Positions 22,055 to 32,590 of a stretch of 64,000 bases of DNA are shown piece after piece. The notes below the pieces were generated by a model. The model did no database searches, was not told the origin of the DNA, and was given only the letters and a program-made list of their open reading frames with translations. Location of the stretch: assembly GCA_917880885.1 (NCBI GenBank), contig OU862907.1:65343072-65407071 (forward strand), read 5' to 3'. The DNA comes from Limnephilus marmoratus. Lineage: Eukaryota; Arthropoda; Insecta; Trichoptera; Limnephilidae. Position 1 is the stretch's first letter. Each line of letters opens with the position of its first letter. Both the position numbers and the translations under genes were made by a program.

Positions 22055-22330
22055 TACCGCACAAGAATCTCAACTGCTCCCGTCTGAAGCCAGTGAAACT
22101 ATGGCATCCCCAAATGAGGTATGTTGTGAGTCTGAAGGTAGTGAGGAGGGGAAGGAGGGAGGGAAGAGGAGGGTTGGGAAGTACCTGGCTATTCGGATCT
22201 GGTCACCAAACACGGCTAAAGCGATTTTCAAGCAACGTTTCAATTCTGAATGGTGGTCTTACACCAGGGCGATACTGATAGTATCTTCCACTCTGGAACA
22301 TGCCGCAAATAAACTATATATTATTTTAAA
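22055..22330 (-). repeat. S1 repeat
   Basis: Runs from CAACTGCTCCCGTCTG through ATGGCATCCCC and GGATCTGGTCACCAAAC to CTGGAACATGCCGC, the complement of the order seen at 22815-23095. The region 22331-22814 is A+T-rich with nothing recognised. Confidence 0.6.
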
Positions 22331-22814
22331 TGAATTAATTGTGAAATAACACAAATTAATCAAATAAAATTATAAGCTTCTGGGAACTGGTGCATATGAT
22401 TGTTAGACATTTTTTTTAATATTGAATTTTAATTAGTTAGTTTTCAGCCATTCTGCTAAATAAACATCAAGGTTCAGATTGCATTTTAACGTGTTTGACT
22501 GGATAACGAATTTTGCCGTAATGTTTTATCATTTTCTTTAAATAGATCCACTTTATATATGTCACATTGTTGTGGTAAATGAATAAATTTAAATAAACGT
22601 TGACAAATAACTTGTTAGTTTTTTGGGAAGTGGTAAATAGATAAATACCAACCACAATAAAAAGTGTGTGGTTTGACCTAGTCTATTAATAATATAAGTT
22701 AAAGGTTGCACCACTGAATTTGCATGAATTTGTAGGAAGTGTCGTAATAATACGAGAAAACTTATATTTCGAAATAAGTTAAATACTCAGTTTATTGTTA
22801 ACAAATCTATTCTA

Positions 22815-23095
22815 TTGTTGTAACACTCCTGACTCGCAATCCGAGGGTTGCGAGTTTAAACCCGGGGTGCGCAAATAATAATTATTTGATTAATTTGTAT
22901 TATTTAACATTTAATTAATTAAAAATAATGTAAAGTATTCTTGCGGCACGTTCCAGAGTGGAAGATACTCTCAGAATCACCCTGGTGCAAGACCACCATT
23001 CAGAATTGAAACGTTGCTAGAAATGGCTTTAGCCGTTTTTGGTAACCGGATCTGAATTGCCAAGTACATTCCCACCTTCTGTTACCGGGGATGAG
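22815..23095 (+). repeat. S1 repeat with tRNA-like head
   Basis: The head has CTGACTCGCAATCCGAGGGT and a degenerate B box (GTTTAAACCC). An A/T linker follows, then the S1 body (GCACGTTCCAGAGTGGAAG, CCCTGGTGCAAGACCACC). This is the most complete S1 copy. A tRNA-derived SINE is likely but not proven. Confidence 0.55.
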
Positions 23096-23886
23096 GTGGC
23101 AACAATGTACAAGCTAGATTATTATGAGCATGGAAGATGCAAGGAATAGATTAATGTTTTTCAAAGAAAAGAAGGTAGGTATTATAAATACAAAAAAAAA
23201 CATTAAACTAAAAATGACATCCTAAAACTAAGGCTGTCTGGCTGTCTGGCTTGGGCTTGCTTAGGTTTAAATAATTCATTTTGATACCGTGGTAAGGGGC
23301 CGTTCAAGTATTACGTAACGCACTTGGGGGGGGGAGGGGGGGTCTGGTGAAACGTTACGGCGCGTTACGGGGAGGGGGGGGGGGTTCGAAGGACGCGTTA
23401 CGTAACATGTTTTTCTTTATTTAAATAAAAAACTAAGGAATTGAAATCTTCCAAGTTGGCAAGCCTTTTAGTTTATGTTATACGGGGAATTCCTCGACTG
23501 TATTGTGCGTCATTTTTATTTTATTTTCGTTGTCAGTATTCGTTAGTGTTTTAAACACGAAATACGCATAAACACAATTTGCTGTAGTCAGTGTTGTTAA
23601 TGTGAGTTTTTAGGAATTATAATGTCCTCCAATCCGGGAGATTTACATCATCATAAAGGCTCCCATGCTGACTTGCCAGCGCAGCGCAACCAAAAAATGC
23701 CAACCAAATTTGGAAGACAGCAAAAAAAAATTAAAAAAATGAAAAATTTATGCAACATATTATGAATGATGTTATACGAGAGTTTTTAGTAAGAACAACG
23801 CTTTTTAGTTATTACACACAGGTTAGTTTACTAAAATATAATAATATTACCTAAAGCTAGGTCTCGCAGTACATGCATAGTTACAC

Positions 23887-25400
23887 TCAGAACATGAAAA
23901 AGGTTTTCTTCACTTTAAATCGTTCTGTGGATTTTTTAATCTCCCTTTCGAGAACTTGAAAAACCACGCTGGGACAAAAAAATAGTTTTGTCTGCTGAAG
24001 GTAAACATGTGATTTTTCATGCCTCTTTGTAGAACACGAATAGTTGCAGTAGAAACATGTAAGTGGTTTTGTAGCACTGTGAGTCAGCAAATGATTTCTA
24101 AGAAGTTCCTTTATACAACATGAATAATTGCAGTCGGGACACGAAAAAGGTTTTGGTCCAGTGTGGGTAAACATGTGAATTTTTAGATACCGTTTTTTAG
24201 CGCCTGAATAGTCACACTCGGGACAAGTAAAAGGTTTTTCATCACTATGAATTAGCAAGTGCCATTTTAGTTTGTTTTTCAAGAAGAAGAATAGTTGCAG
24301 TCAGGGCATGAAATGGGTTTTTCACCATTGTGAGTAAACATGTGATTTTTTTATTTCTCTGAATAGTTACAGTCGGAATATGAAAAATGCTTTTCTCTAC
24401 AATGAGTAGAGTCAGCAAAAGAATTCTTGGATATCCCCTTTAAGAACACAAATAGTTGCAGTCAGGACATGTAAAAGGTTTTCTCTTCTGTAAATCGCAC
24501 GGTGGATTTATAAATTGTCCTTTTGAGAACATGTATAACTGCATTCTGGACAGGAAAATAGTTTTTGTCCACTATGCGTTAACATGTGATTTTTGGTGGC
24601 TCTTTGTAGAACACGAATAGTGCAGTAGAAACATGTAAAAGGTTTTATATCACTTTGAGTTAGCAAATGATTTCTAAGAAGTTACTTTGTACTACATGAA
24701 TAATTGCAGTCGGGACATGAAAAAGGTTTTTGTCCAGTGTGGTTCAACACGTGTACTTTTGGATACCGTTGTGTAGCGAAAGAATAGTCGCAATTGGGAC
24801 AAGAAAAAGGTTTTTCGTCACTGTGAGTTAGCAAGTGCCGTTTTCGTTATTTTTTTTCGAGAAGTATAATAGTTGCAGTCAGGACATGAAATGGATTTTT
24901 CTCCACTGTGGGTAAACATGGGTAATTTTTAGATTTCTCTTCGTAGTACATGAATAGTTGCAGTCGTAACATGAAAACGGTTTTTGTACACTGTGAGTCA
25001 GCAAGTAACTTCTTAGATATCTCTTTAGAGGACACGAATAGTTGCACTCGGAGCAAGAAAAAGATTTTTCGACACTGTGAGTTAGCAAGTGCCGTTATCG
25101 TTATTTTTTCGAGAAGTATAATAGTTGCAGTCAGGACATGAATTGGATTTTTCTCTACTGTGGGTAAACATGGGTAATTTTTAGATTTCTCTTCGTAGTA
25201 CATGAATAGTTGCAGTCGTAACATGAAAACGGTTTTTCTACACTGTGAGTCAGCAAGTGACTTCTTAGATATCTCTTTAGAGGACACGAATAGTTGCAGT
25301 CAGGACATGAAAATGGTTTTTATCTTCTGTGAATCATACTGTTGATTTTTAAATCTTCCCTTTGAGAACTTGTATAACTGCATTCGGAACGTGGAAAAGG
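23887..25400 (-). pseudogene. decayed C2H2 zinc-finger array
   Basis: The best frame (24282-23887) has three fingers of the form CPECDYS..H, CPDCNYSC..H and CFYCNYSC..H with TH..KPF linkers. A second piece (25088-24879) has CSECNYSC with the first zinc His changed to Tyr, and CYDCNYSC. Other fingers (for example near 24300, 24550, 24730 and 25300) are split by frameshifts and stops. Two units around 24847-25070 and 25100-25320 are near-identical, so the array grew by duplication. Intact members would bind DNA or RNA; this one cannot make a full protein. No BTB, ZAD or KRAB domain is seen. Confidence 0.75.
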
Positions 25401-25439
25401 TTTAACTCCACTATGAGTCAGCTTGTGAATCATAGTGGA

Positions 25440-25515
25440 GTAAAGTGTTGCTCCATAGGGAAAACTTAGGGAAATTACTTTCCTCAGGGCCTCCTCACTA
25501 AAGCTAATGTAAAAG
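25440..25515 (+). repeat. S2/LINE 3' tail fragment
   Basis: GGGAAATTACTTTCCTCAGG and TAATGTAAAAGAAAG match the inner hairpin and tail of the S2 and LINE 3' ends. It lies inside the zinc-finger element. Confidence 0.45.
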
Positions 25516-26246
25516 AAAGTATGTGTTGTAAAACCATGTAGGTTTATTCTAGGCAAGGCAGTGTTAAATTGTGGAGATCTGGAAGGAATACAAGGCCGAT
25601 AAAAATAATAATATTCCCAATTTTTTTCATAAATGACAATATGAATAAATAAAATGTATATAATGTATCGCGAGTTAGAAATCTCCTGTATTATTTATTA
25701 CCGCGAACGCGATAAAATCAAGAAAAAGGTAATTTAAGCGACATTTCAGTACGTTGCGCAACTTAATTGTGACTTTCAGGTAAAAATTGTTACTTGGGTG
25801 TTACGTAACGCTTAGTGGGGGGGGGGGGGTTTGAACAGGAAAACGTTACGGCGCGTTACATGGGGGGGAGGGGGGGTCAAAAATCTTCAAAAATTGCGTT
25901 ACGTAATACTTGAACGCTCCCTAAGTTGAAATGACGCATGATGAAATCTTTTGTGAAACGAATCTCACATCGTGAGAAGGGCAGGACTCCAGAGGAATGG
26001 CTCCCGGTCCAAAGGGCTCTCCAGAATCAGGAGAGGTGGATGATTTCCAGTCAGTTCCCAAGAAGGCGAGTATCACGACCAAAGTCCACAATCAGGGTGG
26101 TAGCGATCTTCTAAAAAGGATTCGTCGTGTTGCGGTCGAAAGGACCACCCAAAGCTCTCGAGTGCTGCACAAGGAATGGCGTGTTCTCTATTCAAATCTG
26201 ATTTGAATCTGTGCTGGATCAACAACTGTTGTATTCCAAAAATATT

Positions 26247-26306
26247 GCAGGCTCGCAATAAACCAATGCCCAAATGTCAATGGGCATTGGTTTATTGCGA
26301 GCCTGC
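26247..26306. repeat. perfect 26-bp inverted repeat with 8-nt loop
   Basis: 26247-26272 (GCAGGCTCGCAATAAACC and on) is the exact complement of 26281-26306. The loop is AATGTCAA. The stretch before it (25925-26246) carries no recognised gene. Confidence 0.85.
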
Positions 26307-26334
26307 ACGTTCCTCACCGAGACCATATATAAAG

Positions 26335-26500
26335 TGTGTATAAGAGGGTGCACACACCTTATTACAAATACTTTTACGTAACACTTCCTCTTCCCCATAT
26401 CCTTCCCCTCCCAACTACCTTCAGCCTCACAACATACCCCGATTGGGGACGCCATAGTCTCACCGGCTCCGGAGGGGAGCAGCTGAGACTTTTGGGCAAG
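26335..26500 (+). repeat. S1 repeat, partial
   Basis: CCCCTCCCAACTACCTTCAG, CACAACATACCCCGAT and GGGGAGCAGCTGAGACTT match the second half of S1. It abuts an S2 copy. Confidence 0.55.
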
Positions 26501-26935
26501 TATGGGTACCGCCACCCCGGGAAGCATTCGTTGGATATCCAACACCCCTGCTATAGATCATGGGGTGAGGTTTGTCCGGGTCTTGGCGGCGGATGCGTCT
26601 GCCTACCAGCTGCGTGGCAGGCCGGACCGGGAAAGAATGATTGAGGGAGTCCCTTTGACTTCTACAGCCTTATTCTCACGGAACATCGCCTTGCACCGCA
26701 GTGAAAGGAATGGGGACAGACGTCCCGTCACTCCAGAACACACTGACCCCCAGATTACTACCCACCATTAATACCCTTTTCCTTCCCAGAACTTCCTCTC
26801 CTTCCTTTCCTGAAAAGATCCTCCACACAGCATACCCAAAGATGACACAGGCTCTGGGGGGAATAGTTTTCCTCAGGGCCTCCTGTGTGGAGCTAATGCG
26901 CACCCGGGCGTCGCGTATTCGATTCCTCGGCTGGC
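26496..26935 (+). repeat. S2 SINE-like repeat, longest copy
   Basis: The body is as at 12667 but longer (about 200 bp of extra middle sequence). The 3' hairpin has an outer stem CTCCACACAG (26821-26830) with CTGTGTGGAG (26883-26892). Short ORFs across it are not convincing. Confidence 0.6.
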
Positions 26936-27012
26936 TAAGTCCTCCATCACAAGACAAGCCCCATTTTCCTACTTCTGCTTTCTGTGGTGGTGGTAGGAGA
27001 TTTTCAAACATT

Positions 27013-27072
<60 letters not shown>

Positions 27073-27361
27073 TGTAATCTTTATTTTTTTATGTTACATA
27101 AGTAATTGTACTGTGCCTGTCTCACTAGGAGTTCCTGTGTTGAGAGCAGGCGCATTTGAACATAAATAGTTTAAGAATAGTGTATATAAAGGATAACAAC
27201 AATGTTATTTACATTTAAAGTAAAAGTACAAGGACAATCAGCATCGTATCAATGGGTTAGCATGCATTAGGAGGTTCTAAAAATATTATTGATATATGAT
27301 CTGTCTTTGGTATTGATCCAAAACTTGGTAACTGTTTTGTATTTTACTTTTTTATTTTTTT

Positions 27362-30247
27362 TTATTTTATTTTTTTGTGATTAGTGTGCTGTCTAATGGT
27401 CAGTGGAAGTGTATTATAAAGTTTTGTTGCAAAGTACCTGAAGTTTCTTTGACCAAACGTTGTTTTGGCGAAAGGGATAAGTAAGAGATTTTGCCCTTTG
27501 GTTCTCGTATCACGAACAGTTTGGATATTGTCAAAAACAGTTCTATGTTTGAATAGATAAATTAGTATATTTTTGGCATAAAGTTGCCTAATGTCCAAAA
27601 CACCGATACTCCTAAAGATTTCATCCGAACTGCTTGTGATCGGTAGTTTTAGAATAATCTTTATAATTAGTTTCTGGGCTTTAGAGATCGGATCAATGGC
27701 GGCAGCGTTTGCTCCTCCCCAGGCTATGATACCATACTCGATTAGAGATTGACATAGTGCATAGTAAATTGTTTTGAGTTGGTTCAATTTAAGAAAGTTG
27801 CGAGTTTGTCTAAAAAGGTATATAGATTTTCGAAGTTTGTTTGCTGTAGTGATAATATGTTCTTTCCACTTTAAATTACTGTCAAAAATAATACCCAAGT
27901 ATTTGATTTTTGTAACACGTTCTAGATAGGGGCAATCACAAATATTAGTTTTTGACAGGGGGCAAGCACATATTTGAATATTATTTTCTGGGTTACTTAT
28001 GGACGTATTAATACAAAACTCAATGTATTTGGTTTTTGACACATTCATTGTTAGTCTATTATTGTCTAACCATCTTTTAACAATAGCTATGCCCCTGTTT
28101 GCTTTTATGTAAACATCATACCAGTTACTTGATTTAAAGAGGAGAATCGTATCATCAGCGAAACTAACGATTTTGGCATCAATAGGCAGATTACACAGTT
28201 CATTTATGTAAATTAGGAATAACGTGGGACCCAGGACGCTTCCTTGAGGCACGCCAAAACTAATTGGCAGTTGATTGCTGAGGCAGTTGTTGATTTTTAC
28301 ACTTTGTTTACGGTTTGAAAGGTAATTTCGAATAATACTAAGCTCATTCCCATTTATTCCAATGTTTGATAGTTTTTGTATTAGTTTGGAATGTGAGATA
28401 GTATCGAATGCTTTGCATAGGTCTAGGAATATTGACATGCATTTTGCTCCCTTGTCTAAGTTTTCATTTAAAAAATCTGTAACTGTCGCAATGGCATCGG
28501 AGGTGCCTTTATTTTTCCTGAAGCCAAATTGGTTATGGGATAATATATTATTTTTTTCAAGGTATTCGACTAATTGAAAGTTAATTGCTTTTTCAAAGAC
28601 TTTGGATAGTGAATTTAGTAATGTTATTGGACGATAGTTAGTTATATCCGCTTTAGAGCCTCCTTTATGTATTGGAATTATGATTCCGTGTTTAAGATTA
28701 TCGGGGAATTGGCCTTTTGCGATGCTTAAGTTAATGAGATTTGTAAGGGGAATGGTGATTTCTGGTAAAAGTTTTTTTAAGGTAATATTTGAAATATCAT
28801 CCAAGCCAGTTGAAGATGAGTTCTTTAATGAGTTTATGATTGTCCTAGTATCTTCATTCGAAATTTGTTTTAGACTAAAATTTAAGTTTTTGGGCCAATT
28901 TGTATTACAGCCTTGTGTGCTGGTATTGGGAGAACTTTCACCGATATTTTTTGCAAGTTCTTCACCAATTTTTGAAAAGTATTGGTTTGCATGATTAACA
29001 ATCATATTGGGATTACTAGAAAAACTAATTATTTTATCATTTATAGTGAGTTGTTTCAAGTCATTTAAAGGATTAGGTTGAGAATGAGTGGCTTCTTTAA
29101 GTGTTTTCCAAATTTTTTTAGGATCATTATTACAATTTTCTATTTTCTGTTTGTAATATATCTCTTTGGCCTTTCTTATTATTAGGGTACATATGTTTCT
29201 ATATCTTTTATAAAAGTTTTGAAGTTGTATATCGTAAGGATTATTAATAACTTTTTTATGGAGCTTGTTACGTTTACGAATAGATTTAATAATAGTGTAG
29301 TTTATCCATGGCTTAATTGGTAAGATGTTATTAGGTACATGTTTTACAGTAATATTAGTTTTTTGGTTAATGGTAGTTTGTAGGTAATTTATAAAGTATG
29401 TCCAGGCATCATCTGGATTTGTAATTTCAAATAGTTCTGACCACGATTTACTCCTTAGCGAATGAAGAATTCCATCGTAATTAATGTTTTTTATGTTTGT
29501 TGTGTTTTTTTGTTTTTTGTCTTTCTGGTTGCATAACTGTAAGGCAAGTATGGTGGTATAGTGATCAGTTAGTGTAGATTCGTATACGATGGATGTTATT
29601 GGGTAGTTTGATTTGACCATGAAGTGGTCAATACATGAGATGGAATCCAGTATAGCACGTGTAGGAGTGTTTATGGTGCTTTGAAATCCATGGTATGAGA
29701 GTGTGTTTAGGTATTCTTGGCATTGCGGATGTTCGTTTGTGGACAGAATATTTATGTTGACATCACCAGCAATAGTACAATTTTTAATATTACATAAATT
29801 AGTTAAACAGTTATTGATTGATTTTAAGAAAGGTAAAATATTGTAACAGGATGGAGAACGGTATATTGCTAAGATACATGTGTCGTTATTAAAATTTATT
29901 TGTAGGCAATTTGCACCGCTGACTTGGATTTCTTTGACAGATAGACCAATTAAGTCAGATCTAGTATACACAACAACTCCATCATTTTGTTTTGTATGCA
30001 TTGAAGTGCTATGATGGTCATATCCTTTCATCATTTTAGGTATATAGTTATTTGATAGCCAACATTCAGTAAGAATGAGAATATGGAAAGAGGTTCCAAT
30101 ATTATGTAGTTGTAACAGAAATTCATCAAAATTCTTTGAAATTGATCTGATATTTTGTTGTAGGATTAGAAGAGAGAAAGAGTTAGATTGTAGTACATTT
30201 TTACAGAAATTTGGATTTGACGTTCTATAATCTGTAATGAAATCCAT
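27362..30247 (-). CDS. LINE-2 ORF2: AP-endonuclease and reverse transcriptase
   Basis: 961 aa from Met at 30247. Residues about 25-230 are an APE-type endonuclease: ILQQNIRSI, ILTECWL, IAGDVNINIL and LTDHYTT. Reverse transcriptase occupies about residues 470-730: NYRPITLL, LCKAFDTISH, FGVPQGSVLG and catalytic VSFADDTILL. The C-terminal part includes SLIEYGIIAWGGA. It acts by target-primed reverse transcription. ORF2 lies 43 nt after ORF1 in a different frame, so it is probably translated by reinitiation; no slippery site is seen here, unlike in LINE-1. Confidence 0.9.
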   Translation of the reverse strand: MDFITDYRTSNPNFCKNVLQSNSFSLLILQQNIRSISKNFDEFLLQLHNIGTSFHILILTECWLSNNYIPKMMKGYDHHSTSMHTKQNDGVVVYTRSDLIGLSVKEIQVSGANCLQINFNNDTCILAIYRSPSCYNILPFLKSINNCLTNLCNIKNCTIAGDVNINILSTNEHPQCQEYLNTLSYHGFQSTINTPTRAILDSISCIDHFMVKSNYPITSIVYESTLTDHYTTILALQLCNQKDKKQKNTTNIKNINYDGILHSLRSKSWSELFEITNPDDAWTYFINYLQTTINQKTNITVKHVPNNILPIKPWINYTIIKSIRKRNKLHKKVINNPYDIQLQNFYKRYRNICTLIIRKAKEIYYKQKIENCNNDPKKIWKTLKEATHSQPNPLNDLKQLTINDKIISFSSNPNMIVNHANQYFSKIGEELAKNIGESSPNTSTQGCNTNWPKNLNFSLKQISNEDTRTIINSLKNSSSTGLDDISNITLKKLLPEITIPLTNLINLSIAKGQFPDNLKHGIIIPIHKGGSKADITNYRPITLLNSLSKVFEKAINFQLVEYLEKNNILSHNQFGFRKNKGTSDAIATVTDFLNENLDKGAKCMSIFLDLCKAFDTISHSKLIQKLSNIGINGNELSIIRNYLSNRKQSVKINNCLSNQLPISFGVPQGSVLGPTLFLIYINELCNLPIDAKIVSFADDTILLFKSSNWYDVYIKANRGIAIVKRWLDNNRLTMNVSKTKYIEFCINTSISNPENNIQICACPLSKTNICDCPYLERVTKIKYLGIIFDSNLKWKEHIITTANKLRKSIYLFRQTRNFLKLNQLKTIYYALCQSLIEYGIIAWGGANAAAIDPISKAQKLIIKIILKLPITSSSDEIFRSIGVLDIRQLYAKNILIYLFKHRTVFDNIQTVRDTRTKGQNLLLIPFAKTTFGQRNFRYFATKLYNTLPLTIRQHTNHKKIK

Positions 30248-30290
30248 TTTTGGATTGCAAGTTTAACAATAGTTCGACAATCGTAGGTAT

Positions 30291-31220
30291 TTACGAAAGT
30301 CTCCCCATTTTTTTTAGATCGTTTTCATTGTTAATCCGGATTATTTTATCGCCTGGTCCTTTGCGTACCATCAGTCTACTGGATTTAAACCATACAAATT
30401 GGAAAAGCAATTCTTTGGCCCTTTGCTTAGCTTTCCACAGTAGCTCCTTAAAATAAGGCGAAAGCACTTCGCTGATGTAAATTGGTGATGAGGTTAATGT
30501 TTTGGCCGTGTTTTTTAAAGAAAGTAACGATTCCCTTTTTTTTAGGTTATGGAAAGAAATATGTAGTTTAGTCGGGGTGTTCGGTCGGCGATCTTGGATT
30601 CTGGTCACCAGGCGAATGTCTTCTTGTAGCAGAGGCAGTCCCAGCGAGCTGGCTATCCGGAGTGCAGCTTCCGTCGGTTGTTCGCCCGGCTGCAGCTCCA
30701 TACCCGCCATCTCCACGCTGTCAGAAAACTTCTCCTGCTCTAATTCAGCAAGTCTTCCTTCAAGGCTGGATATTCTATTGTTTTTCTTCTCGTTTTCCTC
30801 ACGTAAAAATTTTGTTTCTTTCTGTAGATCCTGCATGTGTTTGATACTCGCAACTAAGTCTTCATATTGGTTGCTAATAAATTCATTGCTCCTCTTCAGG
30901 TCGCTGATTTCTTCTTCGAACATTTTTTTAATTTCCATTATTTTACTGTCAAAGTGTTTCGTGATACGAACATACAAGGCATCAGCTTCTAAACCGGATG
31001 ACGCACTTGGTGAGCTTGGTCTGCTTTTACATTTTGGACAGTTCCATGTTAGTTTATTTTTCACCGCCATTCTTTTGAAATTGGTATCCGAGATGTTAAC
31101 GCAGTGATTATGGAACGAGATATTGCAGTTGGCACAGGTGAGAGCATGGTCATTTTTGGAAATTATGGTTAGGCAGCCTTCACAATTCATTTTTTTATTT
31201 ATTTTTACTGAATCAGTCAC
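30291..31220 (-). CDS. LINE-2 ORF1: PHD-like finger, coiled coil, FP-like C terminus
   Basis: 309 aa. Residues about 13-65 form a C4HC3 PHD-type finger (CEGCLTI, CANCNISFHNHC, WNCPKCKS). About 95-170 is a charged coiled coil (KKMFEEEISDLKRS, EEKKN-like text). The rest (LGLPLLQEDIRLVTRIQD, PTKLHISF, LMVRKGPGDKI) resembles the baculovirus FP-protein-like domain found in many insect LINE ORF1 proteins. The role by family is RNA binding and particle assembly; the PHD finger may steer chromatin targeting. Confidence 0.8.
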   Translation of the reverse strand: MTDSVKINKKMNCEGCLTIISKNDHALTCANCNISFHNHCVNISDTNFKRMAVKNKLTWNCPKCKSRPSSPSASSGLEADALYVRITKHFDSKIMEIKKMFEEEISDLKRSNEFISNQYEDLVASIKHMQDLQKETKFLREENEKKNNRISSLEGRLAELEQEKFSDSVEMAGMELQPGEQPTEAALRIASSLGLPLLQEDIRLVTRIQDRRPNTPTKLHISFHNLKKRESLLSLKNTAKTLTSSPIYISEVLSPYFKELLWKAKQRAKELLFQFVWFKSSRLMVRKGPGDKIIRINNENDLKKMGRLS

Positions 31221-31260
31221 AACACTGATATGGTTATATAGCAGAACTGTTTTATTTTCC

Positions 31261-31842
31261 GATTGTATTTGGGCACTTCAGGTTTATTATGATTGAAACG
31301 TAAAACTTAATATTCAGATGATATTTTTTTTTAATTTGTTTGGATGAATTTCAATTGGGATAATTCCCTTTTGTATTTGGTGGTATTTTAATTTGTTGCA
31401 CTGTTTTGATTGAGATGAAAGTGACAGATCGATTGCAGACTGCAGATCTGTTTTAAGGTATTTAAACTTTAGATGTATTAAGATACAGAACTGGAATACT
31501 AGTATTTCGGCTTTCTGCGTCAATTTGAGCACTTTTACGATGATTACAATCACTTTTTTAAAACTTTAAATGCAAAATTTTAACAGAGCAATGAAGCAGG
31601 ATGTTTACAATCTGACATATTATTGTTGGATTATTCGTAACCCGGGAACGTTTATCTTTCTTAAAAAAAGAAGTAAATTTACTCGTAGATGTAGTAAAGT
31701 AAATTTATTATTTATTAGATTTCAATTAATATTAATATTAGGTGGTAAGTATATAAAGTTGATTCTTACAGTTGGAAAGGAAGAGCTGATAATATAATTT
31801 TGTAAGAGTCGGTAGCTAATAATAAGTTTCTATTATTTTTAA
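31261..31842. other. LINE-2 5' flank, no gene recognised
   Basis: A+T-rich. May include part of the LINE-2 5' UTR. Small frames here have no recognisable motif. Confidence 0.35.
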
Positions 31843-31966
31843 TTGTAAAACTAACGTTTTTAAGACAAGATTTTATGCATAGCACAAAGGGTAACAATTA
31901 TTATAAGCAATAATTATCAGCCTGAAACACTCATCCACATTGAAAAATCTTCCGAGAAAAGATACA

Positions 31967-32040
31967 TGACGCCAACGGGACTTGAACCCGTGTCCTCTCG
32001 ATTGCCGGTCGATTGCTCTTGACCACTGAGCTATGGCGGC
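31967..32040 (-). tRNA. tRNA-like gene or pseudogene, anticodon position GGC
   Basis: 74-nt cloverleaf identical to the one at 32446-32519 but inverted. See that entry for the fold. It overlaps the arm of FB-C. Confidence 0.5.
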
Positions 32041-32445
32041 TTATCTCATACCCGCCAAATGATTCAATATATGCTAGTGTTTCATTCAACAATTACGTTG
32101 GCGTCATGTATCTTTTCTCGGAAGATTTTTCAATGTGGATGAGTGTTTCAGGCTGATAATTATTGCTTATAATAATTGTTACCCTTTGTGCTATGCATAA
32201 AATCTTGTCTTAAAAACGTTAGTTTTACAATTAAAAATAATAATTAATATTTGACAAGTTTAAGTATTTCCCCAATAAAATGAAGACATAATTTGTCTCG
32301 ACGCCACCTAGCGAGGGAGTTAACACTTACAATGTTTCTCTCGCAAAAATAAAGTTGGTTGTTTTCAGGTGGAAAAAATATAATAAGCAGTAATTGTTGA
32401 ATGAAACACTAGCATATATTGAATCATTTGGCGGGTATGAGATAA

Positions 32446-32519
32446 GCCGCCATAGCTCAGTGGTCAAGAGCAATCGACCGGCAATCGAGAGGACACGGGT
32501 TCAAGTCCCGTTGGCGTCA
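32446..32519 (+). tRNA. tRNA-like gene or pseudogene, anticodon position GGC
   Basis: The acceptor stem GCCGCCA/TGGCGTC has one mismatch (position 2-71) and discriminator A. The D stem is GCTC/GAGC, the T arm is ACGGG TTCAAGT CCCGT, and the anticodon loop is CCGGCAA. Pol III A box TAGCTCAGTGG and B box GGTTCAAGTCC are intact. Position 33 is C instead of U, base pair 27-43 is lost and GGC is not the usual eukaryotic Ala anticodon. A mobile-element tRNA derivative is therefore more likely than a working tRNA. Confidence 0.5.
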
Positions 32520-32590
32520 TGTATCTTTTCTCGGAAGATTTTTCAATGTGGATGAGTGTTTCAGGCTGATAATTATTGCTTATAATAATA

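Larger units (their letters stand above)
23296..25921. mobile_element. PIF/Harbinger-like TIR element carrying a zinc-finger cluster
   Basis: The ends are inverted repeats of 27 nt with two mismatches (23296-23322 and 25895-25921), sharing GTTCAAGTATTACGTAACGC. TAA flanks both sides (23293-23295 and 25922-25924). GGG-starting TIRs and a TWA duplication fit PIF/Harbinger, but no transposase is present. Next to each end is a ~110-bp module with long G tracts around CGTTACGGCGCGTTAC. Between them lies only the broken C2H2 cluster. An alternative is two separate MITEs bracketing the cluster by chance. Confidence 0.5.
27014..31260 (-). mobile_element. LINE-2: intact two-ORF Jockey/CR1-type retrotransposon
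   Basis: Minus-strand order: ORF1 (31220-30291), a 43-nt gap, ORF2 (30247-27362), a ~290-nt 3' UTR and a pure poly-A tail of about 56 nt, seen as the T-run at 27014-27070. Both frames are open and the tail is long and clean, which suggests recent insertion. The 5' end beyond 31220 is not fixed and no target duplication was found by eye. Confidence 0.8.
31843..32590. mobile_element. FB-C: tRNA-bearing foldback element
   Basis: 31843-31974 and about 32096-32239 are inverted arms (TAACGTTTTTAAGACAAGAT, TATAAGCAATAATTATCAGC). A further segment, 32385-32585, is the complement of about 31885-32100, so the block is a palindrome within a palindrome. A tRNA-like gene lies in each of the two big arms, in opposite orientation. 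A tRNA-less relative is at 20350-20560. No protein is encoded. Confidence 0.8.

Noticed and set aside
26701..27169. ORFs ending in long poly-Phe
   Set aside because: They run into the complement of the LINE-2 poly-A tail.
30502..31107. Plus-strand 201-aa ORF
   Set aside because: Antisense shadow of LINE-2 ORF1.
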